The translations under genes were made by a program, and so were the position numbers. 64,000 nt of DNA from Silurus meridionalis (lineage: Eukaryota; Chordata; Actinopteri; Siluriformes; Siluridae), in assembly GCF_014805685.1 (NCBI RefSeq), contig NC_060893.1:10151273-10215272 (forward strand), given 5' to 3'. The notes below the pieces were generated by a model, which was not told where the DNA came from, did not search any database, and saw only the letters and a program-made list of their open reading frames with translations. Numbering within the stretch: the first letter of the stretch is position 1; the number at the start of each line of letters is the position of its first letter. Positions 25,024 through 33,762 of the stretch are shown one piece after another.

Positions 25024-26261
25024 TTTTTAACTCTCATTTGCATAACTATACATATATATATACTATACTGTCTGTACTGTCTGAGAGCATTTTACACATT
25101 TTTTGACATTTGCTAATGACTGTATTGATGATTCCTTTCCAACAGGTCTTATTAATAGATTTGCCAGGTCCTGAACATCAACCCAGTAGATCTGTGGATT
25201 TGATCCTTTCGACTTTTGATCCTAACTTTTTTGGATATTTCAGCTGTAATTTTTCATTTTCCTTTAGTTTGGTTTTAATAAAGAAATGTCTGAGGAGAAA
25301 AATGCCTAATGTATTTACCTAATTTATAGTCCTTGAAAGCTGCCCTGCATTTCACATTATCGCTGATAACTGTTCATAAACCTTAACACTATTCAAGACA
25401 ACGTTAGCTCGAGGGTTAGGATGTAGGACTACATGAAGGTTATGAATTCAAATCCCAGCACTGCCAATCTGTCTCTGCTGGGCCCTTGAGTAAGACCACT
25501 ACCTCTCAGCTGCTCAGCTGTATAATTAAGATGAATGTAAGTCCCTCTGGATAAGGACATCTGCCTGATGAAGTTAATCAAAGATGTTCTTTAAACACCT
25601 ATTGCTGGTCTAAAATAGGTTGCTGTGGGCAAGATGGATTACTCAATGTTAATGCTGCTTAAATTAAACTAGAAATCTAAAACTAGAAATTCGTGTTGCA
25701 TTTAAATTCACATGCAAATCTGATTTTGTTTATATGCTAGGCTGTTCAACACAATGAATATCAGACCTAGCCTAACCCTAATCTTACAATGTTTAACCAA
25801 TGTCAGGAATCAACGTTGTTTAAAGTAATGTGCATTTAACTTTGGATCAATGTCATTTTACTGTCTGGGGTATGTATAACCTGAGGCCTGTCCTGCTTCC
25901 AGGAATAGGTTTCATACTCCACAGGAGACCCATGGGTTCAACTCCGTCATATGATCCACCAAGACTGGGATCTTTAGATACTGAAACAGAGCGCATTGTG
26001 TATTAGTGCATACCTGCTCTGCGATTATATGAACATAAGACTTTATTACAATGATTTACATGCACCTTTGATATGTCCTGTCTCATCGCTTACATAGTGA
26101 CCAAAAGCTTCCCAAAAGTCTCCGTCCTCTGAGCGAAGCAGCGCGTGCAGGGTGACTCGAACCCCAGGCTGTAGACCCTGCACGCGCACGTCGAAGCGTT
26201 CATCCACCATGCAGCGAAGCGGACGAACCGAAAGCAGCGGGCGAAGAAACTGTCTGATCAT
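16241..26261 (-). CDS. Acyl-CoA thioesterase / BAAT family gene, copy 2 (intact frame)
   Basis: Ten exons joined by GT-AG sites: 26066-26261, 25881-25980, 18874-19064, 18602-18771, 18347-18466, 18018-18100, 17495-17588, 17337-17417, 16974-17115, 16241-16353. They encode about 429 residues with no stop. The ACOT/BAAT N-terminal domain ([25 protein letters not shown]) is followed by an alpha/beta hydrolase: [13 protein letters not shown], nucleophile elbow ILGLSYG (Ser about 242), IVGEDDQN (Asp about 333-334) and [10 protein letters not shown] (His about 369). The spacing fits the family triad. Ser rather than Cys suggests acyl-CoA hydrolysis rather than amino-acid conjugation; this is inference. 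It ends in SNTHD with no peroxisomal SKL-type signal, so a cytosolic enzyme is likely. An acceptor (TTTTTCCAG) just 5' of the ATG implies an upstream untranslated exon. Intron 2 (about 6.8 kb) contains a whole LTR retrotransposon in the same orientation. Exon sizes match copy 1 except exons 1, 9 and 10. Confidence 0.88.
16515..16680 (+). mobile_element. tRNA-derived SINE, copy 1
   Basis: Has a tRNA-like head with A-box-like TGGTAGATCAGTGGTTAAG and B-box-like GTCACAAGTTCAAATCCC. The body is CTGCTGGGCCCTTGAGCAAG and the LINE-like tail is TCTGGATAAGGATGTCTGCC then AAATG. Same family as 25406-25575 and 58950-59122. Confidence 0.8.
16755..16905 (-). mobile_element. RTE-like LINE 3' tail fragment
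   Basis: Minus-strand copy of the tail seen at 10875 and 11540: TTCTCCCATTAGGGGTCGCC then ACAGCGGATCATCC, GATTTGGCACG and TGGATGCCCTTCCTAA. It lies in intron 9 of ACOT/BAAT copy 2. Confidence 0.6.
17142..17272. repeat. Hairpin-forming inverted repeat around (TA)n
   Basis: A 28 bp left arm starting ACAGTTTTCCTTTTTATTC is perfectly complementary to the right arm ending GAATAAAAAGGAAAACTGT. The space between is a (TA)n tract, itself self-complementary. The whole 131 bp can fold as one near-continuous hairpin. It lies in intron 8 of ACOT/BAAT copy 2. Confidence 0.85.
19079..19160. repeat. (TA)n microsatellite, left flank of the LTR element
   Basis: About 82 bp of TA repeat ending exactly at the LTR terminus. 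The right flank at 24964-25014 is also (TA)n, so the element inserted into a TA microsatellite in intron 2. The target-site duplication cannot be resolved within it. Confidence 0.9.
19161..19836 (-). repeat. 3' LTR (complete, 676 bp)
   Basis: Ends are TGTTACGACCC and GGGTTGTAACA, an inverted terminal pair. It carries a TATA-like box at 19687-19695. It matches the 5' LTR remnant over 19287-19584. Confidence 0.9.
19687..19695 (-). promoter_or_regulatory. TATA-like box of the LTR promoter
   Basis: TATTTAAGG on the minus strand in the U3 part of the 3' LTR. The equivalent region is missing from the 5' LTR. Confidence 0.5.
19837..19847 (-). promoter_or_regulatory. Polypurine tract
   Basis: AGGTGGGGGGG on the minus strand directly abutting the inner edge of the 3' LTR, the expected plus-strand DNA primer site. 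Confidence 0.8.
19905..24164 (-). CDS. Retrotransposon Gag-Pol polyprotein (PR-IN-RT-RNase H)
   Basis: An uninterrupted frame of 1419 residues. Residues about 40-240 resemble a gag capsid region. A CCHC zinc knuckle ([14 protein letters not shown]) spans 246-259. The aspartic protease motif RDTGSA has Asp318. The integrase zinc domain uses H555/H560 and C590/C593, followed by the catalytic core with D624 (IIVDCVG), D683 (QTDRGTNF) and E719 (GALERF), spacing D-35-E, and a GPY/F-like FAGPYEV at about 858. Reverse transcriptase occupies about 1000-1210 with YLDDVVIYS (D1156, D1157). RNase H follows ([12 protein letters not shown]1303, VVTDHNPL D1371) and ends in ADTLSRG. All catalytic residues are present. 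The N-terminal gag lies in a different frame at 24130-24600, so the first Met here is probably not the natural start. Confidence 0.93.
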   Translation of the reverse strand: MGKPVPLPRTFRSSTVASPSPVAAEHSRPPSTPAESSTVSPLAFDVSRHIGLVPIFRENEVDAYFAVFERIATTLNWPKGLWTLLLQCKLSGKAQEACSALTLEQSLDYETVKATVLRAYERVPEAYRQNFRNTVKSVSQTYVEFAREKATLLDKWCSASGVSDFNQLKELMLLEEFKSCLPEQLVVHLNEQKTDTLAKAAIFSDEFVLTHKVVFSPPSSRKVVSAPSPARKVRIVPSSSDGSRRCFYCHEAGHVIANCPVLRRKQLKQQTEIKKVNAVVVPQSTPDEIEPVFKSFVFSGYVSFGVGQDKQPVSILRDTGSAQTFVLENTLPFSEASYAGSDVLIQGIGMEVIRVPLHIVYLEMENISRLVKVAVRSELPVAGVSVILGNDVAGTRVFSLPEVVSEPVSISPSPNDMHSSVFPVCVLTRAQQRKLGDVVDLSVSFLSQEEPVEESSEPLDVLHEGCADDGFEIDQPVTRDQLVAAQKSDPSLTQCFELAANQSSSERYQSMYRIEDGVLMRKWSPVSPDDRWLETFQLVVPCLFRKHVLSLAHDHPCSGHAGIRKTYQRILRYFFWPGIKSDVIRYCKTCHTCQIVGKPNQVVPPAPLNPIVVSTDPFERIIVDCVGPLPKTSSGNCYLLTVMCAATRFPEAFPMRTLKSKAVVKALIKFFTTFGLPRYVQTDRGTNFKSQLFSQVMRVLRISHQCSSAYHPESQGALERFHQTFKTMLCTFCVESGKDWDEGVPLLLFAVRDAVQESLGFSPSDLVFGHTVRGPLKALQEQWLAKGPPPLGRTILKDVRLLRDRLQLAREKARSALGSSQDAMKKRYDRKAVSRSFCVGDFVLALLPVPGSSLQRQFAGPYEVKQKLSPTPTNYILSTPGRRSSTRVCHINLLKKYHARSSPMQSKPTSTVVPVVAVSVDGRISPAEYSPEVDELHLGRNCMSSLQVPNSEALERLSEKLEGLPQLFQKDIKELISKFPKLFADVPSLTNVLEHDIDVGGHEPIRQHPYLVSPVKRAIMKQEIDYLLENGLAVPSVSPWCSPCLLVPKADGSVRFCTDFRKVNAVTKPDSFPLPRMEDCVDSVGASKFTTKLDLLKGYWQVPLSHRAAEISAFATPDNFLQYTVMAFGLRNAPATFQRLMNRVLGDVSNCAAYLDDVVIYSDTWEQHLEKLELVFTRLSNASLVLNLDKCEFGKGVVSYLGKQVGQGVVKPLSAKVQAICMFPAPQTRRDLRRFLGMAGYYRCFCKNFSDVVLPLTSLLRKCVSFEWSQECQSAFEAVKLFLTSSPVLSAPDLSRPFKLEVDASNTGAGAVLLQEDDQGIEHPVCYFSKKFLKHQLNYSTIEKKLLLCSWRPTLEVYLSDCLTPVQVVTDHNPLVFLNRMCNTNQRLMRWSLIIQGFNLVISHKKGKLNVLADTLSRG
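24130..24600 (-). CDS. Retrotransposon Gag N-terminal segment
   Basis: 156 codons starting [20 protein letters not shown] and including [16 protein letters not shown], an N-terminal region I associate with gag of fish gypsy elements. It ends in a charged, coiled-coil-like stretch ([16 protein letters not shown]). It overlaps the large gag-pol frame by 35 bp in a different phase. Either a frameshift mutation split one polyprotein, or ribosomal frameshifting joins them. The ATG is only about 3 bp from the LTR remnant because the leader is deleted. Confidence 0.75.
   Translation of the reverse strand: MAFDLITFTLCPSLEVFDECRKDDLLLIADFFNVSLCRTASKKVVKAALYEALVAQQVLPERDAPPGGAAQITQPTQAPGRAEAMTEPEEVELSREQPHARTVDPGWQLALKELEVEIKRQEYQTQFLRVRERSWKLREKATWQISGEAGASATDI
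24598..24963 (-). repeat. 5' LTR remnant, truncated and rearranged
   Basis: 24598-24895 is identical by eye to 19287-19584 of the 3' LTR. The outer 68 bp (24896-24963) is a different sequence that keeps only a short similarity (TGTCCCGAACACC then AAAACAAACAG) and the GGGTTGTAACA end. About 250 bp of U3 including the TATA box, the inner about 126 bp of the LTR, and the primer-binding site are missing. Confidence 0.85.
25406..25575 (+). mobile_element. tRNA-derived SINE, copy 2
   Basis: B-box-like GGTTATGAATTCAAATCCC, body CTGCTGGGCCCTTGAGTAAG, tail TCCCTCTGGATAAGGACATC. Same family as 16515-16680. It lies in intron 2 of ACOT/BAAT copy 2, beside the retrotransposon. Confidence 0.75.
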
Positions 26262-26289
26262 TGCATTCAGCTGGAAAAACACAAGTAGA

Positions 26290-28380
26290 CCTGTAAACTC
26301 GAGTACTATATAATGATGAAGTTCAAATGTTGCATACGGTTCACTTGTGTGGTTTACGTGGCCAGCAAGTCAAATGCAATCACATACAGTACAGAGTACT
26401 GTAGGGCCAACCTCCATTTCTGCTAGTCTCCGCCCATAATGACTAATATTACAGCGGAAGTTCAGAAATGTCTTTTGATTTGAAGTTAACAAAACATTTT
26501 TTTTTATTTGTCATTTTCATTTAATTTGGACATACATGCATATACACTACCTGGCCAATATAGGTTAACATATAGTAAAGGGTCCATGATGGGAACATCA
26601 TTGAGTAATTTCAGGTTTCAGCTTGAAACAAATCCTAACAATATTTAGCTTCTCATTTTTTAAAACAACTATGTGGGAAAGACACAGTCCATGGTCATGG
26701 AGGAGATGTTTCTTGATGTAAAGATGTTAGGAAAAATATGTTATGTGTTAAGGGTAAAATGTATGCATCAAGCACAGAAAGCAATTTAGGAAATTGGAGG
26801 ATCGTGCTGAGCTGTCACTTTTGTAAAAGAAATCTGGTTGAAATTATAATTTTTTTAACGATTGTTATCAGAGAGCTTGATATAACTCATGGCTATGTAT
26901 ACTAGCAGAAAAAAATATTTCCACACACACAATGTGATGAGAACTTAAGACTAAATCCTTGTGTGGCCAAAAAGGAAAGGCACGTATTATTCAGGCTAAT
27001 TTCGAAATAGTATTATGATCTCGGTTGCTTTATTTGGTCAGGCCTATGCAAAGCAAAGAAGCAATAAAATAAATAATAAGGTTATTATATCCATTTTTTT
27101 TCCCCTGACCAAGCAAGCATATTCCAGGATGACAGTGCCATGACCTGGCATAACTGCTATGATCTGGCTGGAAATTATTTTCAGTTATTAAATGGCCACC
27201 ACAAAGTCTGACAACCTTTTAACCATTGTTAAGAATCAGTTCCATTACCCATCAGGTAATTCAGTTGCAATAAAGTCATATATTTACATGCATCTATCCT
27301 TCACCTATGCCTACTTATATACTTACATTTGTTTTATTATTATTTAGTATGATTCTTCCCATGGCTGTAAAAAATAAAAGTAATTTTTGGCAAGAAAATC
27401 TAAGACTAAGAGAATGATAAGAGTATTATCATTGCATGCATGTCCCACCATTCAATGAAGTGTCCGGGCAGACAGACAAAATTTACTGCTTTTATTAAAG
27501 TCTACAAGCACATGATTGCTAGAATGTGAATATGGATATTTTAAAAGGCTGAATAAAGAACTGACGATTCATAGATAATAGCATTAATTTTGTATTTGAG
27601 TTAGATGTCTGATAACTACAGAGAAGAAATGGAGGAAAAACTCGAGTATTACCTGGCCAAATACTAGGATTTCCTGTCTATTAAGTGCTGCCATAGACAG
27701 TTTTGCATAGCTTGGTTTCTTTCAAAAGCTGTGTATTCATAACAAAAAATTCTGATGTGTAAGGAGTGGATTGATAGCATGGTAGCTTGCTAGAGGTTTG
27801 GATAGAATATGAAGCTAGGTTCCCAAACAAAGACTCACCATTAGGATATTTTGTCAGGCAGACCTGTGTTTATGCAGTGATGCTGTTATCCACAGTAACA
27901 GATGGTTGCTTGGTTGGAAGTGCTTTTCAGTGAGTGCCACTTGCCACAGTGCACACACACCACACTCTATGTATCAGGGTTGACAGAGCATAGGGAAACC
28001 TGGAAATACACTACTAGCCATGAAATGTTCACAGCCCACACATTGCTTACCCTGAAAACAAGGCCATCCACTTCAACCAAAAGCAAATGCAAAACATGAA
28101 ACAATACTGACACTGCTGCTAAACGGAGAAAAGACAGTGACCATCTCTTTCTGAACCAGTAGCCCAGAATGTTTGCTCTGTGGAACCCTCTATGTAGTTT
28201 TTATAAGGGTTTAAATATCAGAGAGGCTCCATATGAAACCTTTTTTAAAAGCTGTCCAGACTATCCATAAGGGAATTAATGTAAAATGGAATCTAACTTA
28301 TTTAATTACTTAAATAATTAGTCAGATCATTAGTTAAATTACACCTTTTTCAGACCAAGATCTGAAGAAAACATAAAATC
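26290..28380. other. Non-coding spacer
   Basis: AT-rich sequence upstream of ACOT/BAAT copy 2. A weak Tc1-terminus-like TACACTACCTGGCCAATAT occurs near 26550. No coding frame supported. Confidence 0.5.
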
Positions 28381-28384
28381 TGGT

Positions 28385-28720
28385 TAATTCTGTGTAAACA
28401 TAATCTGTTTAGTGCGTGGGTACATACTGTATGAGTATATACTGTACATACTGTACATACTGTGTACATACTGTATATGTGTGTATGCACACATACTGTA
28501 TGATATACAAGGATTACATACCACGAAAGCATGTACTATGGTCAAATCTGTTGATTGTATGTGTACATTCTGCATATGAATATTTACATACTGTACACAC
28601 AATATGTACATACTGTATATGAGATGCCAAAATAAAAAAAATAAATAAAAAAGCATATACTCTGGTTAAATCTATTGATTGTGTGTGTACATACTGTATA
28701 TGAGCAGCATAGGTTTGGAT
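28385..28720. repeat. Degenerate minisatellite built on TACATACTGTA
   Basis: At least ten imperfect copies of TACATACTGTA occur. Larger diverged units also recur (AAGCATGTACTATGGTCAAA / AAGCATATACTCTGGTTAAA, each followed by TCTGTTGATTG / TCTATTGATTG). The open frames through it are repeat artefacts. Confidence 0.75.
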
Positions 28721-29596
28721 GTGCTGATTTGAGATGCAGCAAAGACTGTGGTGTCTCTTAAGTTGGAATGTGCATAGACTTACGAGCAATTATTAAATAA
28801 GAAAAAGCAATTAATGTGTCCTATATTTATGGCCCGTATTGTCACATTCTTGGTGTCAGATTATGTGTCAGTGCCTCAGTTTGATAGTTTAAAAAGTTGA
28901 ATGTTTGTAGGATTTATAGGAAATTATTATTGTAACCAGCAGATTCATTTATTAGATTTAGGAACTGATCCAAACAATGTCAAAGTCACAGCAAGGTCAA
29001 ATGTCTGAAATAGTTGTTCTTCCATAAGAACTATACAGTGTATATAGTTTTGTTGCTTTTTGATGACATTATACAACTTCCTCTTTTATACAGTATATAA
29101 TGCAGATCCTTGATTGTATGGACAATATGGGGAGTTTTATATGGTCTGATGTTAATATGAGCCGGTTTAGTGCACTACATAGATATTATCTTATTGCAAG
29201 CAAGATCTACTTGTTTAATATTCTCTCATAAGTTTATATATTTGCTTTATTTATCTGACAGATGTTTTAATCATAGACAATGCATACATTTGGGTGTCTT
29301 TGGGTGTCTGGGATGTTTCAATACATTTGTTGTTGTTTTTATATTTAAATCACTGCATGGGATTTCTATTACTTATGTAGGTCTGAGATAAACCATTACT
29401 AGTGAGAAAAAAAGAAAAGGACATAATAAAAAAGATTGTGTATAAAGGAAATTGTTTTTCCAATTATGACCATATTAGAAATGATAAAGTGGCAAAGGCA
29501 CCTGGCTACATGGAGGATAAGCAAACCCCTTTTTCAGCTCATTTTTTTCAAAATCTGTGGTGAGAAAAAAAACTGCAGGATGTATTATTTTCACAG

Positions 29597-29659
<63 letters not shown>

Positions 29660-29790
29660 TTTTATAATTGTTTTAATACCTTTGTATCTGTAGTTTCTTC
29701 TTATTCTGTATTTAATATTATTTTTGCAGAACTGACACCACTGGTTGATTTTCAGACGTTGTTTTGGCATAGTGGTGCAGAAAGTAGGTG
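28721..29790. other. Non-coding spacer with a (CA)n microsatellite
   Basis: A (CA)n tract of about 56 bp lies at 29599-29654. Nothing else recognised. Confidence 0.6.
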
Positions 29791-30650
29791 GTGTTTTTTA
29801 CTTGTCACATGTATTTTACAACATGGTGAAATTATTTCTTTGCATATCCCAGCTATGAAAAGCTGGGGTCAGAGTGCCGGGTCAGCCATGATACAGCACC
29901 TTTTGAGCACAGAGCAGGGCTGGGCGATATGGCCTAAAAAATGAGTTGAAATTTGAAATAATAATATAATAGACAGGGAGACAGGAATAAGAATTATTTA
30001 AAAGATTGAGCAAACCTCAAAAAAAATTTATGAGTGTTTGATTGTGGTGATTCAAAAGCTCTGATTGTTCTGTTTCTTAACGGAAACGCCGTTCTGAAGC
30101 GTCTTTACAGGTATTTTGACCGCTCCCACCACCCATACCGGAAGTGTACGATTAGACGCGCAACACTAAACAAAGTGCGGCTGCTTAACCGTGTATTTTC
30201 AGGATGCGGCTGCTTAAGCGCAGTCTTGTGCTGCCGCTGTCTTGTTCACTTTGTAGGGCACTACATCTCTCCCACTCGACAGCATGCCTCTGTTTGAGGT
30301 GCTGCAGTAAATTGATGCTACTGCTACCTTTGCTTGCTCGCTGCCATGTTGTTTGTGTATCTATGGCAAACGCGCGGGGGGGAGTTCGTTCGAAACTATG
30401 GGAGCCCAGAGGGGAGCGTCGGCGGACATTAAAGAGAAAACCGATTTTTATTAAAACATATCGATGTAAACTACACATTCGAGTTAATCGATAAAATCGA
30501 TTTATCGCCCAGCCCTAGCACAGAGGGTTAAGGGACTTGCTCAAGTGCCCAAAGGTGGCAGCTTGGCGATACTTGGGCTTAAACCCCAACCTTCTGATCA
30601 ATGACCCGGAGCATTAACCACTGAACTTTCACCACGCCCATGAGTAGTGT
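29790..30650 (-). mobile_element. SINE split by a hAT insertion
   Basis: Read on the minus strand, 30518-30650 gives a tRNA-like head (AGTTCAGTGGTTAA, GGTTGGGGTTTAAGCCC) and TTGAGCAAGTCCCTTAACCC. The body resumes at 29790-29914 with GCTGTATCATGGCTGACCC, CAGCTTTTCATAGCTGGG and a GACAAGTAAAA tail. The tail resembles widely distributed fish SINEs. The two halves join perfectly once the hAT element and one copy of its 8 bp duplication are removed. Confidence 0.75.
29915..30517 (-). mobile_element. Non-autonomous hAT transposon with 8 bp target-site duplication
   Basis: Ends are CAGGGCTGGGCGATA and ATCGCCCAGCCCTA (imperfect inverted repeats). They are flanked by a perfect GCACAGAG duplication (29907-29914 and 30518-30525), the 8 bp length characteristic of hAT. 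A minus-strand frame at about 30250-30330 encodes INLLQHLKQRH, the H-x4-H half of a BED zinc finger, consistent with a hAT transposase remnant. No catalytic domain remains. Confidence 0.9.
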
Positions 30651-31320
30651 TGCTACATCATAGCAATCCTGTTTAATCCTAACCTTGTGCTACTTCGTTA
30701 CTGTCTAAGTGTGTTTCCTGTTTCCACACACCTTCCAATAACATGCTGGTAGTGGAATTATCTACTCTAAATTGCCCCTAGGTATAAATGAGTGTGAATG
30801 AGTGTGGATGGTGTCCCATGGCGATGGCTGTTTTTCTTGCCTTGTTGAGGTAGCCCAGGTCCATCATAGACATGATCAAAATAATGCAGTTACTGAACAT
30901 GAATTAATATTTTGAGACTTAATAATCAGTTTCGCTTTTCATTTGTTTTTATTAAGGATATGCAACTCAGGGTACAAATGGAGGTTTATAAAAGTGAAAC
31001 AACATGTGCTGTTTATTATCGCTTTATCCTTTAGAAGCTTGCCCTAAGTTTATCTAGTTTATTCATGTGTGATGTGAATGATGAATGGAATGATGCAGAT
31101 TTTTAGGAGACCTGTATTGTTCAGGAATTTAAATATTGCACTGTCAAAAAAAAAAAAAAAAAAGATTACATCATAAATGCAAAATAAAGTCAATTTTTAT
31201 TAGCCTCAATTCAATGTGCAGTTATTTATGATTTGCTATGTAGTGTGAATACTTGTGTTTAAGCACGCATGGGGCAGTTTATTTAGTATTTGTATGAGAA
31301 TGTAGAGAAAGTTTCAGATG
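30651..31320. other. Spacer / likely insyn1 3' region
   Basis: Lies downstream of the insyn1 stop. An AATAAA on the minus strand occurs near 31277-31282. No coding signal. Confidence 0.45.
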
Positions 31321-31323
31321 GCT

Positions 31324-32826
31324 TTAGATGCAATGTTCAGATGCAGCTCGTTGCCTGGCAGGACTGCGGGGCAGTGTAGTTTGTGTGCTCTTATCGGAAA
31401 CAGTTTGAGTGCTGCAGCTCCGCACTACTTTTTTCTTCAAGCCTGGACTCAAGTGAAAGTTGTGGACTGATTTGGGTGTCGAGGCCTCTAACCTAGGCTG
31501 CAGAGGAGAGGATAAAAATACAGAGTCACTCGAAGAAAATTTAGAGGATCTCCTGCAGCCAGTTTCTTCATCAAAATCATCATCATCGCAGCATAGAGCA
31601 TGATGCTCAACACTGTCACATGGATGCATTTTCTCCCTACACCCAAAGAGCCAAGAAGCATTTGACCATGTGGGTCCGTTTAGGGCAGGTAAGTCTCCAC
31701 AACTTCGTCTGTACAGGGCTGGTACCTTTATTGTAGCAGAGTCACAGAGAAAGTTGTGTGATAAGTGGTTTAGGCCATTGTTATCAGAATAAGCCTCAAC
31801 TTTGAAAATGATTCCCAGTCCTCTTTCACTGCTGGTTGTGCTCCAAGTCTGTTTATCATCCTCTGTTTCCTCTTCAGTGTCCAGATCAATGTGTGCTGTT
31901 AGCTTGTCAATTTGAGCCACTACCTGTACAAATAAAGGGACATTACACTTTATTATTATTTTTTATTTTTATTTTAATTATTGCAAAGACTCATTACTAG
32001 TTTTAAGAGTTTAATATGCAGTATACCATGCTCCCTGAATGCCTTCCTAAATTCAGTTATCTGATGCTGATCACCATATTTAAAGATAAAATATATGGTG
32101 TTTTATTTCAAATATTCACATTGTTACTTTAGCTTGGTCATATATTAGGTGCGTTAATCCCACAATAAACATTAATTTGATAAATCACAATGTAAATGTC
32201 ATATAAACAACCTAGTGATGAAGTGTAAAATCATGGCAATTGCTCCAGCAGGCAAGTGAGATTATTGATTTAAGGCCTGGAAAATCCAATTTAAGCAGAA
32301 ATAACAGTGACAATGACAAGAACCTACGGGTGCAAACTGCCACCTGCTCTGCATTTGTGTCTCAAGCACCACATTGTGCAGACTGGGATGATGGAAAAAC
32401 TAACAGCTAAAAATACTACATTCTATTAATGTAAGTAATAATAATGTAAGTATTAAAGAGTTATACATAGACCAATAAAATGAGATGTACATGAAAACAC
32501 AGATTAAAACGAAATGAACAACAGGGTTCTACTGACTCACCTTTATCCGAAAATTTTGTAAAAGTACTCTTTCAGCACGACATCGTTCCTATATCTAGAG
32601 CTGCATCTAAAAGATTTTTTTATGTTGTTTTTTCCCTTTAATTTGTTAAAGGGGTGTGTGTGTGTGTGTGTGTGTTTACCTCTCTAAGGTCTCTAGCCAC
32701 ATCCTTCAGCTCATTGAGGACTTCCTCCAGCTGTTCCATTACCATCCTTATGTGACTACGGATGCACTTTCTCCGATCCGAACTCTCTGTTAATGCCAGA
32801 GATCCTAAAAGCGCACTGTGAAACAT
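31324..32826 (-). CDS. insyn1: Inhibitory synaptic factor 1
   Basis: Two coding exons, 32680-32826 and 31324-31923, joined phase 0 by GT-AG, give about 248 residues (the human protein is about 290). INSYN1 is a gephyrin-associated postsynaptic protein of inhibitory synapses; this is known for the mammalian protein. Diagnostic stretches are the coiled-coil start VMEQLEEVLNELKDVARDLR running across the splice into VVAQIDKLTAHIDLD, the central HALCCDDDD motif, and the C-terminal CSTQTVSDKSTQTTLP repeat. The start at ATG 32826 was chosen because the same frame meets a stop about 30 codons' worth of sequence or less upstream with no earlier ATG; a 5' exon cannot be excluded. Neighbour scamp5 is on the same strand about 5.4 kb upstream. 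Confidence 0.9.
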
Positions 32827-33099
32827 CCTTTCCAGTGATACACCAGTAGCCAAAAAGGCAGAGGATCTTGGGCTTCATATCTGGAGCTGCCTAAAGGCGT
32901 GAGTGTTTTTCCATTGAAAGTTATGCTGTCACCTTGACTGTCGAACAACCCCCAAAGCTTTGTATGCCTGTGAAAAGATTTTAATATTTTTGGTTCATCT
33001 AAGAATATTCACCAGTTTTAAAGACATAAAAACAAAGAGACTGTATAATATAACGAAAAGAAATTTTAAATTATGAGATATTTTAGTTATGATATTTTT

Positions 33100-33156
<57 letters not shown>

Positions 33157-33716
33157 AACTTGTTATATATTATTTGTACTTACAGACTTGTACCCATTAT
33201 ATTTTCCATGTCGAGTAATCCGTTGTGCAATCGAAATAGTCTATATCCAGCTATGCCTCTTCAAGGTGAAATGAAATGAAATGAAATCCAAGACAGAAAG
33301 CCTTTGAGAGGTTGAGCTTGTCCAAAATGACCCCCAAGAGGAAATACAGTAAGACTCTCTGCAAAAACACCACAGCTTCTCTGAGGAAAGCATCACCCCT
33401 GAGAGACTGAGAGAGAAAATAAAAGAGCTGGCCCATTCATTTCCAAACATGCTGCACTTGCATTAAACACCAAATCAGTACCCATCCTCGGCAGTTTTAT
33501 CATAGCCGCAGTGGTATGAATTTGGTATTCAATAGCTTTGAAGCTCTCGAAATCAAAGCATGGGTGTTTGGAAGTGTCCATTAGAGACTGCTATAAGGTT
33601 GCGTGCTGCTCTGCTGCATCTGCCTTGTGTACTGCACCTCTCATTTCCATCAGCTTGAGCTCAAACAGTTTGAAGCAGGCTTTAGTTCATTGCTTCGATC
33701 CCCCCTACCTTTTCCT

Positions 33717-33762
<46 letters not shown>

